Shown piece by piece: positions 54,017 through 64,000 of a stretch of DNA of 64,000 bases (position 1 is the stretch's first letter; each line of letters starts with the position of its first letter). This DNA is from Isoetes taiwanensis (taxonomy: Eukaryota; Streptophyta; Lycopodiopsida; Isoetales; Isoetaceae): NCBI GenBank assembly GCA_021234155.1, contig JAJEKV010000003.1, positions 30,611,166 to 30,675,165 of the forward strand. The letters run 5' to 3'. The notes under the pieces were generated by a model, which was not told the DNA's origin, did not search any database, and saw only the letters and a program-made list of their open reading frames with translations. The position numbers and the translations under genes are program-made.

Positions 54017-56340
54017 CACAGAAGAGAGAAATTAACCATTCCATCTAATCAAAGAAGTGTTAGCTGAAGCACAAACTATTTAGGGACTAATCGGTCTCTT
54101 GGCTGGAGCCATTGTCATGAAAGGCTTCCATTCTTCAAGTCTGGTCACAACAGCTAGGGCTCCTCCTTCCTCCAATCTCCCCAAATTGATTTGGAGCAGA
54201 ATTGCAGGCTAGGGCCCCAATTTGCCCCTTCCAAACTTGGCAAGTCCCCTTTGGCAAATCAATTTGGGCCAGGTGGCATTGCCCTACTGATTGACTTTAA
54301 CTAATTAAATTAGCCTAATTAGGTTAATTATTCCCTAATATTTTAGCATATCTACAGAAAACCCTTTTAGGTTAGCCCAAGTTATCCCCCATTGACCCCT
54401 AAGGCTCTAATCCTCCTCCTGTATTATAATGTTATCCGATATGTCGTAGATCACGTCCTAGATCGGGCGGCCCACATTAACTCTTTGAATAGACGGTCCT
54501 GATCACTCCAAAAAGAAAGGGCAAAAAAGTGCTGATCTTTCAATGGGTCATGAATCACAATGGCTCTATATTCTGTTTAGATTTCTTTAGGGCTTTGACG
54601 CAGGCCTCCGGAACCGTTCCAACGTCTAGATCAAGGCGACCTACTCGGATTTGATCCAATGAAGGAGGCACATCTGTTTCCTTTTCCCAATCTCTGTTCT
54701 TAATTTTTTTTTTGGCTTAGGCATGGCAATCCCTCTCCTAGCTTTTGGACGTTATGCATATGGTGCTTTACTCTATATATTTTTTATCGCCAAGATGGCT
54801 GCTTCCGTGAATGGTATCAGACTATAAGCTCGATCACAGAGCTTTGATGGAGCTTACAGGTCTGGCCAAAAAGGTGTCTGGCACTATGATTATGAAGCTA
54901 GTTCTAAGCCTGTGTAAATTGTGAGGTCGAACTCACCATGTTATGGAGCAACTAGAAGCAGTGGATGTTGAAGAACTTGAAGAAGGTCCAGGAAGTAGTG
55001 GATAGCCTCTTCCACGAGATTTATTCCCAGTTGGCATCATGACAGATTTTATATTGACCTTAAATAAGGTTTTATGTGTTTTCACATAATTTGGATGTTG
55101 AACCATGGCAAGAATGTGGCTTAAGGTAGCTAATCTATATTGGATTAGTATTCTACTTATTCTTCTACTATTTTTTTTTTTAGCACGCCAGCCTAACCAA
55201 GCCTACAACCTTCTTGCAATTCTAGCCTATCCAAGCACCTCCACTTCATCAAAATCTGATGTGACAATAGCTATCACCGTTCGATCTTGATTTTGTAAGA
55301 ATCTATGGCCATAACTAGCAAAAAGCACACCAGAAGGCTTTGGCAAGGTCAAAGTTGTTAGGGATTTAAGATTAGTATCATTAAACTAGGCTTAGGTTTT
55401 TGCAAGGCCAAGTTTGCCTTCAGGAAGTGATTCCATTTTGTGAATCGGATTTCTTTAATTGTAAAGAAATGTGTTTTGAATCATATGCCATAGGAGTTCC
55501 AAGCAACAATCAATGAAAAGAAGTCAAAGTTTATTTTGAATGGCCAAATAGTGGGATGTTTTTTGTGTTCTATATATATCTATATATGTGAATAAAAGTT
55601 CATGAATGCAACATCATCCTTTTAGAAAGAATATGGACAAGAGTAAATATGCTTTCCATCATTAGGCTATAGCAATTCAAGTTGAGTATAACCTATTATA
55701 TGAAGATATGGTTCTGTACGGAGGAACTATAGATTTCATAATGCAATTATAAGTTCTGATTAGTCATCTTATATATATCTTCTTGATGGTTTGTGGTTTC
55801 TATCCTCATATTATGCATACATTCTTTATTCAGCTTTGGATTGGAGTTAATAACAGAATTTGGATAATGTTGTCAAATATACCCTGAAAACGATATCGCT
55901 TGCACTATCTACAAGTGAAAACGGAAAATTGTTCAAGATAAATATTTTTCCCCTTTTTCTTCAATGTTTGCAGCATTTGAATAACTTCATTCCAGCAAAA
56001 TAGAAAACGAACACTCAGGTGGTAAATGTTGCTAGCAGAATATCATTCCAGTACAGTTCAAACTTATTTGTCAGAAAGTGCATATAATATTTTTCTATAT
56101 GAACCGTCTTTTATTTGCAAGTAGTCAATATACTGCACCCACATTTTTCACAAGCTACTTTTGTGGTTCACTCGCTGTGGATGACAGATGAACAAACGCA
56201 ATAGAATGTTTGACGTTTTCATAAGCATAAGCTGGGTCAAATTCAATCTTAATAAGGCATCCAGGATAAAGTGGAAATGACTAAATAATGCAAATACTAC
56301 ATCAAATTCTCATCTCGCTAAGGCAGAAATCTTCATCTTG
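54017..56340. other. No recognisable gene
   Basis: AT-rich DNA without conserved frames. A 61-codon frame at 55105-55290 has a hydrophobic run but no support. Nothing repeated on a large scale is seen. Confidence 0.5.
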
Positions 56341-56414
56341 AGCTCTGATCTTGATCTTTGTAGAAATCTTGTTTTGGATCTTGATCTTTGTAGAAATCTT
56401 CATCTTGAGCTCTA
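56322..56414. repeat. Short local duplications
   Basis: GATCTTGATCTTTGTAGAAA occurs at 56347 and 56377, and ATCTTCATCTTGAGCTCT at about 56329 and 56397. A small local duplication, probably replication slippage. Confidence 0.8.
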
Positions 56415-59400
56415 ATTTTATCCATGATGGGCCTTTAAAATTCTGTCATCATTTTGTAAGGAATAGAAGCATCTGAATGGAGATGGCATCCGCGATTGAA
56501 AGAAAGAATGAATCTACTCAGCTAAGGTGATTTCTTGCCTAGTTAATGCAAGTCGGAATGAAAACAATCAAAAACTTCCTTTAGTCTCGGTGCAATGTCT
56601 TCACGAGTTTGCTAAAGCAAAGAATACTGCCACTCCACGGCTCTTCACAACCTGCAACAAATGTTCCAATCTTCAGTTGATTTAGAACATAGCATATGGA
56701 AAAGATTATTTAGTGTAGACACAAAACGAAGCACAAAGAAATCTAACCTGCACTGCGTGCCGTTGAAGACCCTGCTAATGGAATGCTCCTTGCAGTAAAC
56801 CAGGCAATAAACCACATCTCCAACCTATATCTGGCCAATTACTGCAATCTGCGCCATAGCTAGAAGGCTTTGATGTGTATATATTCACTTGGCTCGCTCG
56901 CGTCTAATATTTATGCAGCCAGATCAGTGGAACTTCTCATGCATGCATCTGGAAAAGCAAAAAACACAGTTCAGATGACTTCCTAATTAACTTACGTAAT
57001 TGAATTTGAGTCTGAAATTATACTTCACTACTGATAATGCAATAAACTTTAGAGGTCAGAACAGAGATTGATCAGCAAATCCAACTATGGATGGTCATTA
57101 CATAATGTGAATGATATGCCCTTTTGACAGAACATAATGGTGAAACTTGTTAGATAATAGTAGCTTCAGGTTGGTCAGAACATGGCTTTTGTACTTGGAC
57201 CTGCATTTAAATCAATTCACTAATCATTCAAAGAAGGAAAGATATAAAGAAGTAAAGATTTTAGCATCGTTGATATGTTTCAAGCTCAGACACATTCATG
57301 TGCTGAGAACCAATTTTTTTTATCTTGGAACAGAGAATTAGAAGCATAGTGAGCTTCTTCTTCCATCAGACGTGGGTTATAAGGTAAGAGTATACCTAGC
57401 AGGTGAATGACGGTGGGGCAATTTGGCGATGGTGTGCAGCTTGCCAAGCTTTCCTGAAATTATGAAGATCGAAATATTGTACCTGCTGCTATAATAACTG
57501 CTTTAGATTTGATCTTTGATGGTCTAGATGCAATTAAAGAAGACGAACCTTACATCCTAGGCTCTGCTTTAACAATGTCTTTTGGATCAGTGGGGCTTTC
57601 TAGCAGCGAATATGGTTGTGGGAAATTTGGGATGGGAGAAAGGAGGAATGCCGTTCAAGGGATCATAGAATTTTGTGCAGAGCAATAGAATGAAAAAAAC
57701 TTGACTGCAGATCACTTATGGCAGAAGATGGCTTCGCTAGCAGAAGCCCCAAAGTTACAACAGTGCTAAATCGTGTCAATGACAGAAATAGAAGCCCTCG
57801 AAGAATTGGAACGATAGCCCAAAAAATGGAAGGTGGTAGTTAGGAGCCTGAAAAGGCATTGGATCGATTGAGGACAATTGAGGACGAGTATCAGAGCAAA
57901 GCTAGAAAAACTGCTCTAAGCACGAGCACATGCCCAACAGAAAAGAAAAAAGAGGCATTTACCAGGCTAGGGCTTGGCCGCTTGGCCTGCTCTTTATATC
58001 TGTCCCATAGAAGAATCGGCTGATCCATCTGTATTGCCATCCCGCGTTCACATAGGAGAGGAAAAGTAAAAAGAAAACCTAGACAAAGCACGTTTGATGA
58101 AGAAGCAGCTTTGCTCCGTCAAACGCTGGCGTCGGATGCCATCTCCGTGCCAATTTTTCAGGCTTATCTAATTTTCATGGCCTTAGATCCTCGAAAATGA
58201 AGATCTAACGGTTTTTTATCGTGCCATGTGAGATTTTGCTGAGGTGGAGGTGACATGTGGATAGGCTAGAATTGCAGAAAAGGCTGTAGGCCCGGTAGGG
58301 CTGGTGTGCTAAAAATTAAAAAAAAAAAGCCAAAAAATATACACGCGGATGAGAACGGGTTCTGCCGCTTCCTCTACCCTTTCTCCCTGGGTGGCTCTCT
58401 CCTTCGGTTCTTCCCGATGGGCCTCTTGCTTTCCATTCGTCTTTCAATTGTCCTTATGTGCCTTGCTTCAGAGGAGGCAGTTATTAGATCATGGCGCAAG
58501 GAGGAGCTGTTTCGGCTTCTTTCATTTCATACAGGTATTTGGAAGATATGTACGGGCCATCGAAAAATAGAATAATGGCTATGGCGACTATGGCCATAGC
58601 AGACGTTCTCCCCTTCACGGTTCTCTTGCGCGCCTTGCCTTTCTGTTCATCTTTTATTTCTGCTTCAGGCTTGTCGGCATCCTCCAAGCTTACAGGTATG
58701 TATACCTTGTATTTTGTTAATAGCTCTCGAAAGGGATGCACTGATTGACACAATTGAGAAGGAAAATCCCCATATTTGCTTTGGCCAAGACTGCAGACGA
58801 ACATTTAATGCGCTGGAATACTTGGGATAGCTTTAGATGTAGATGGTTTAACGAGAAGCTACAACTCTTTTATAATTTGCTAACTGCCTAGCTTCTGGTA
58901 CTATGCAATAGGACCATTCCATGTTTCAACACCATACTAGAGCAAAGCTGCATCCTTAGTTTAAGCATTTGCCTAGCTTCTATAGAATGGCAAGATTAGT
59001 CGACATCGTATTGGGCACTCTTGATTTGAATTGAGTTGTTGATTGTGCATAAAAAGTTGTTTATTGGTCAGAATGATAGTGTTTGATAAGTCACAATAAA
59101 CAGGGTAAGTTGTTGTAAACATGGCATAGACGGCATAGACGTATCTGATAGAAATAACTTTCTAGAAGAGTACTGATCTGGGCTATGAACTTGACACAGA
59201 ATTTGTTCTCACGTCTTGAGGTGAGAGATTTTTGGGATATTTTATTCATAACTTGGACATAATGTAAAGAGCATGCACATAATAAGAGCATCGGTTCATC
59301 AGTATTTGTATTGAAATTAGGATCTTCACTTTCAATATCCACCATGAGATAGCTAAGGCCACTGGCATATCTCTGCAGCTTTTCGTTGTAAAAACCTGGG

Positions 59401-60978
59401 CAGGCAACAATCTAAGCTGTCTGCGTGCTTAAAGGTTAATGTTCATTGCTCTGGACTTGGAAGCAGATGCAAGTTTAGAAAACAGAGAAAACCTCTGGCT
59501 TGCCTAGCTAGCATCACACTCTTTTGCCAAAAGTTGAGTCAAATAACTCTTTTCCTTTAACAATCAAGGCTCCAGCTTTGTGTTACGCAGTATTGTATAA
59601 AGTTTCCAGCACAATATTAATGTGTGTTCTTTACTTTATCACAAAGCTGGAATTTCCAGGAATTGTAGCAGCAAATGCCAATATATCTTTGTATGACGAG
59701 GTTTGCTAATTTGAACGAACAGTCGTGGACCTGCGCCATGTCAGTTTCTTCTGTTTGGCATCTTTTGGAGTTGTTTTGAACTCTCATGTTGCTGTAAAAG
59801 AGCCTAGTTGAAGTCTGCCAATATAAAGTTCTTTTATTAAAGGTATTTAGAATTGAAGATATTAGCAACACTTGCTCATCCAATTTCTTACTTGAAGATC
59901 TAATTTCTTTAGGCTAATGAGCCTAGATCTGCTCATGTTCCATCCTGGTTCACTCAACTATGGCTAGCTTTGCTGCCTTAGTCTTTGGAAACGATTTCTC
60001 TCTATGCTTTGACTTCAGCCATTTGGGAAAGACCAAAAAGATAGAAAATTCATGGAACGGGTCCCCATATTCTATGAATCATACAAAACTGGTTTTCTGT
60101 TACAGAGGTGAATCTTGCAGAAAAATGAGTTATTTCGGCAGAACTAAAGGGATCCAACTTGTTTGCCCATAAGAGCAGGTTCCACTCCCTTTTCTAACTT
60201 AGTTTTATATCTTTTCAAATACATTTGAGTTATGTATATCCTGCATTCTCTACTTCCGGGCTATAGATTAGAATTTACAACTTTCAAGTCCCATCTGAAC
60301 TCCTTTAACTTGTGTGTGAAGGTACACCGAGTTTTTAAGCTTTTTGAAGAGGAGTATAACCAGCTTGTTGACGTCTATAGTGATCTCAATATTACACCTT
60401 CTGCAATTTTTTTGTGCTGCTAATGTATTTTAAACTAACTTTGTTCTGCACAATGCTCTTGGTATGCATGTGTACTGGCATTGTTTATCTCAGACAATCA
60501 TATGATCCAGTGATTTCTCTTGGCAATAGTTTTAGTCTAAATCTGTATTAGGGAAAGAAGCCTGCTTCTATTAAGACATCCTGAAGTTGGGAACTTTGTT
60601 GACAAATATCTAGCACCTGCACCAAGTGGGCTGCATGACAACTTCTAAGAGATCCATTTTTTCAGAGCGATGGAAATGGGAAAATTATAGAATATTTGTC
60701 TATGAGAAGCATGTGCAGCCATTGACATGGCAGGGCTTGTGCCGGAGCTAAGGTATTGATTAGAAGATGATAAGAAAGGTATGTTACCTTATCCGTTTGC
60801 TTGTTTGATGCGGATATAAACCAGACATTTAAAATGTCTTAGAACTAACAGGACATGCTTCCAATGCAATTGTGTGACTCAAGCCACTGCTGGGACAACT
60901 GAATTATACCTTAGAATGCAATCACTAAGTTTAGTTTTGACCGCTTGAAAAATTGAATGGTCTCATCCGTAGAGTGTA
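56415..60978. other. Unassigned DNA with a few unsupported frames
   Basis: Frames at 58306-58575, 58491-58748, 59960-60172 and 60232-60423 have no domain I recognise. The first two overlap in different frames. They may be exon relics near the PPR fragment, but nothing in the sequence proves it. No RNA gene or mobile element was identified. Confidence 0.4.
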
Positions 60979-61380
60979 GTAATTGCTGGATACGTTAAAG
61001 CAGGAGAAAGGTTTTGTGTCCTAAAGTGCTTTAAAAGCATGCGAAGGGAAGGCATAAAATCAGACAAAGTGGAACTGGCAACCTGCCTGTATTGAAATTA
61101 TGGATTTTAAGCTTACGGTATTGCAAAACCTACCATTATGGATATATTTGCAAAATGTGAGAGCTTGGAGGAGGCATAAAATAATTCAAAACTTGAAGAA
61201 GACAGAATTTAATGGAATGTTGTTTAGCGTGAAGGTGTACTTGTCTAAAGCATTCTAATGCCATGGGTGAATGCCATGGGTACTAAAATTTATGCAACGC
61301 CTTTGTTAACATATATATAAAGCGGGAGCTTGGAAGAAGCATTTGACAGTTTTGACAATTTAACATGTGAATACTTTTAG
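60979..61380 (+). pseudogene. PPR (PLS-type) protein relic
   Basis: Three pieces with the characteristic pentatricopeptide pattern: VIAGYVKAGERFCVLKCFKS plus MRREGIKSDKVELATCLY (60979-61092), then IMDIFAKCESLEEA and W-N-V-V (61126-61230), then YATPLLTYI and SGSLEEAFDSFDNL (about 61282-61365). These match the family blocks for x-x-I-x-G-Y, M-Y-x-K-C-G-x-L-x-x-A and W-N. Intact PPR proteins bind organellar RNA with many such repeats. Here stops (TGA, TAA, TAG) and frame changes leave only traces of about three repeats. Confidence 0.7.
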
Positions 61381-61444
61381 CATTTGAACAACATGATGAG
61401 GGGTGTAGCTCTGGAATTTTTAGACTTTGTTAGGCTTCCAGCTC

Positions 61445-61528
61445 TGGAATTTTTAGGCTTTATCAGACTTTGATAATGTCATCCCCTGGAATTTTTAGGC
61501 TTTATCAGACTTTGATAATGTCATCCCC
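61445..61528. repeat. Exact 42-bp tandem duplication
   Basis: Two identical 42-bp units (61445-61486 and 61487-61528) beginning TGGAATTTTTAGGCTTTATC, preceded by a partial, diverged copy from about 61412. Confidence 0.95.
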
Positions 61529-62140
61529 TACACAACTTGACTTATACTGATTGTTATAGAGCCACCTTTCACTCCTATAGTTGAGCAACGCAGTATGACA
61601 ACATTTGTAGAACTTCACATTTAGGTAAAGCTCATGAAATCTCTCTAGGTTTGTTCCTTTATCTACATGTATGTTTCATGTTAAAGCCTCTTATATTTCC
61701 AGTTGTTTTTGCATACGGATTCCATGAGGCCACAATTTAATTATATTCAAAATGCCTATTTTTTTGCAAGCAGTATTTCACAACAAAGAAGGTTAAAAGA
61801 TGTTTGCAACTTGATCTGCTATCTTCATGCCATATTATTCCTCAGTTTACTTTTCTAATATTTCTCTGTTATGGAATGTAAATGGTCAAGTAATGTTATA
61901 TCTATCGGCAATTACTTATTTTTATCATGGGTCAAACTTATGAATTCTTCATTGAAGCCTATGTTGTTTACAGTTTCAATGACAAGTTGCCATAACTAGG
62001 CTTCGAAATGATTTGGAAAAGATATAAATGACATTTCAATTATCTTTTGGTATCCAATTTAATTCAATGTATATATATTACTTTGCCTTTATTTTCCTGC
62101 GCCTTTATTTTCTTTGACCTCTGGCGTGCCTTTTTGCTAG
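61529..62140. other. No recognisable gene
   Basis: AT-rich DNA with short frames only, between the tandem repeat and the LINE tail. Confidence 0.5.
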
Positions 62141-62570
62141 TTTTTTTTTTTTTTGAAGTTGAGTTATTTTTTTCCATTAATTATTAAAAGCCATACATAA
62201 TAGTTACTAATGAGGTAAAGACATCCTCATTAGAGTCATACTAAGAGTATTTTTTAGTGTAGCAAATAGAAATATGAAAGGTACTGGGAAAACAGTAACA
62301 TCAATATATAATCCATAAGGAACTGGATATCTTTCAAATGAAGTGATCAGGAACTCAGTTTGAAGCACTTGATGAAGCTGATAAAATAATCTGGAACTTA
62401 GCTACCAGACCAAAGAGATCCACATTCCTGCAAGGACAAAATCGAGCTCCAAGTACATGTTTGAAGTGTTAGTCAAAAGCAAGATAAACAACTGAGCAAC
62501 AGTGATTTGGACTGGAGTGAAAATGAAAGGAGGATGACAGGGCAAAGGTGGAGTGTGAATGAGCTGGTTT

Positions 62571-63071
62571 TTATGGGGAATTCATGATTTGGTCGAAGAT
62601 GGAATTATAGACCCAATAAAACCCCTTATCAGTTCCAAACTGATAGCTATTGTGAGCAGATCCATTCTCCATGAGAAGTTGGTGAATATTTTCCTTAGCC
62701 ATGAGCAGGAGTAGAGTGCCATAAAGATCAGAGAGCATTTTATGAGAGTAATATAGCTCCCTGTATCTGCTGAGCTGCCTTTCTGTTAGAGAAAAGTGGT
62801 ACATGAATAAAAAGTTGAATAAGCAGTACATCTGCACCACTTCTCTACAGTATATCCTTGCCCAGGTGGATTCATTGCTTGTACTTCTAACCTTATACAG
62901 CAGAATTTCATCTGAGCTTGCCTGTGGCCCTGGTGGCTCTAGATTTGGTACACCTGTATTGCTGCAGTAGAGAGTGGCCTCATGATAAGTCAACATTGTA
63001 TCAAACTTGGTTCTGCCCTCCCCCATCAAGAATTCCAGATGTTCTATCATGAGTATCAGAAAAAGGAGCAT
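62571..63071 (-). pseudogene. LINE ORF2 tail frame
   Basis: A 166-codon minus-strand frame directly downstream of the zf-RVT region, in the position of the ORF2 C terminus. It has a TAA-delimited start and no RNase H motif that I can see. It may be a displaced frame of the ORF2 end and not a separate protein. Confidence 0.4.
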
Positions 63072-63077
63072 TAGTAT

Positions 63078-63990
63078 TTATAACATTGAGATTCGAATGG
63101 AACAAGTTAAATCCCACCTCTTGTCATAATTGTCTCCTAATTTACTTTTGTGAGCTGTTACAAACCCTTCAAGGTCTAACTGAAAATTCATCTTGATCCA
63201 AAATATAGATAAAATTTTCTTACCATATACAATTCTGTTTCTGGATTTCCAAACATTCCATAATGCAGTGAAAATAATAGTATTTAGAAAAACATCATTA
63301 TTTTGGATATGCTGGAGTAAGGTACCTTGAGTTTGTCCAGGGAAGAAAACACTGAACTTACTATAAAACCATGTCCAGAAATCTGTAATTTTGGGACACT
63401 GGAAAATATGCTGCATAGTTTCTTCTTGAGAGCAGTTCAAATGGCAAGCAGACAGAACATTAGGCATCCTTATAGAAAGAGAAGCAAGATTAGGGAGACT
63501 TCTATGGGCAATCAACCATATGAAGAAATTAACTTTAGGAGGACAATAGGATAACCAAATGTTTTTGTATAGAGTCATACTGTCACTATCAGAAATAGAC
63601 CATTTGAGCTGACCTTTAGCTGAATTATCTTTTTGGTTCAGGAAGTCATACACATATTTAACTTTATACTTATCATGACCATGCAGCTTGATAGGAAAAC
63701 CACTTTGATTATCTGACAAGTTTGTAGTCTGGGACAAGATACTTTTGAAATGAGAGAAGATAGCCTTGTCACTTGAGGTACCATGGATAAGTCTTCTAAG
63801 GTTTGTCCAGGAAGTAATTTGACCATTTCTGTATAAATGGTGAATATGAGTGATACCATAGTCAAGCCATTTCCTATAAATTTTCGGATGCCTTAAAGCA
63901 GGAATGTTTCCATTAATATCTTGAAATTGAGAAGACCAGAAAAGGGAAGAATTGTAATTCAGATCAGGAATGGCAGGGGTATCAAAACAA
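63078..63990 (-). pseudogene. LINE ORF2 C-terminal region with zf-RVT domain (partial)
   Basis: The minus-strand frame includes WLSYCPPKVNFFIWLIAHRS followed by C-x(4)-C, H-x(3)-F-x-C-P and W-x-x-F, the reverse-transcriptase zinc-binding (zf-RVT) module of plant LINEs. Just upstream, in a shifted frame, WLDYGITHIHHLYRNGQITS and SDKAIFSHFKSIL match the preceding L1-type linker, so one frame change lies near 63730. The RT core is beyond the window edge. Confidence 0.85.
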
Positions 63991-64000
63991 TCCTTAACAA

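Larger units (their letters stand above)
62141..64000 (-). mobile_element. LINE (L1-like), 3' part, continuing beyond window
   Basis: On the minus strand the ORF2 C-terminal region reads toward lower coordinates, and a 14-T run at 62141-62154 is the expected poly-A tail of a minus-strand LINE. The 5' part is outside the window. The 62155-62570 stretch would be its 3' UTR. No target duplication could be confirmed because the other end is not included. Confidence 0.75.

Noticed and set aside
58484-58804. 106-codon minus-strand frame
   Set aside because: Overlaps two plus-strand frames of similar length, and none of the three has independent support.

Overview
The window is a stretch of retrotransposon-rich nuclear DNA from a land plant. 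The evidence is: spliced genes with GT..AG introns, a remnant of a plant-type PPR gene, a chromodomain Ty3/gypsy element, Ty1/copia elements primed by tRNA-Met (TGGTATCAGAGC), and L1-like LINEs. The style of the Copia polyproteins reminds me of ferns or other seed-free vascular plants, but that is an impression from memory and should be held loosely. I found no intact host gene, no tRNA or rRNA gene and no CRISPR array.

Layout. (1) 130-1654: degraded C-terminal part of a pogo/Tigger-like DDE_1 transposase gene with small introns. (2) 2867-4604, 12430-13884 and 15599-16019: exon-like pieces of one or more unidentified spliced genes. They are broken by a Copia element (Copia-1, 4873-12350, target duplication GTAGT) and by a solo LTR (13885-15593, target duplication CGAGA) that sits inside an exon. 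(3) 16800-18350: low-coding DNA with diverged repeats and a perfect 39-bp inverted repeat. (4) Copia-2 (18484-23756, target duplication AAAAG). It carries an antisense 415-bp miniature LTR element (TRIM, 19735-20149, target duplication GAAAG) between its zinc knuckle and protease. (5) 26041-50863: a 24.8-kb composite. The outer element is a chromovirus with ~1.65-kb LTRs (target duplication ATTTA). A second, apparently non-autonomous member of the same LTR family (29984-41473, target duplication TCACA) is inserted in its 5' leader. (6) About 50920-54016: a degraded LINE, ORF1 tail then ORF2. (7) 54017-62140: mostly unassignable DNA with a PPR relic at 60979-61380. (8) 62141-64000: the 3' part of another LINE on the minus strand, running off the window.

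How the parts relate. Every LTR element here has a 5-bp target duplication that can be read directly, so the order of insertion is clear in nested places: outer chromovirus before inner element, Copia-2 before TRIM. The chromovirus has protease, RT, RNase H, integrase and a chromodomain. The inner element has the same LTRs, primer site, polypurine tract and 3' segment but no recognisable pol, so it probably depends on a relative in trans. Both copies keep a set of short hairpins: a 67-nt three-part stem-loop repeated in the leader, a U5 hairpin next to the primer site, and a hairpin between two polypurine tracts. Different copies have different stem sequences that still pair. This is the most interesting structural signal in the window.

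A caution for users. In the chromovirus family, differences between copies cluster at CTG and CAG trinucleotides and are often indels. This could reflect base-calling error at CHG-methylated cytosines. If so, some frameshifts reported here are technical and not biological.
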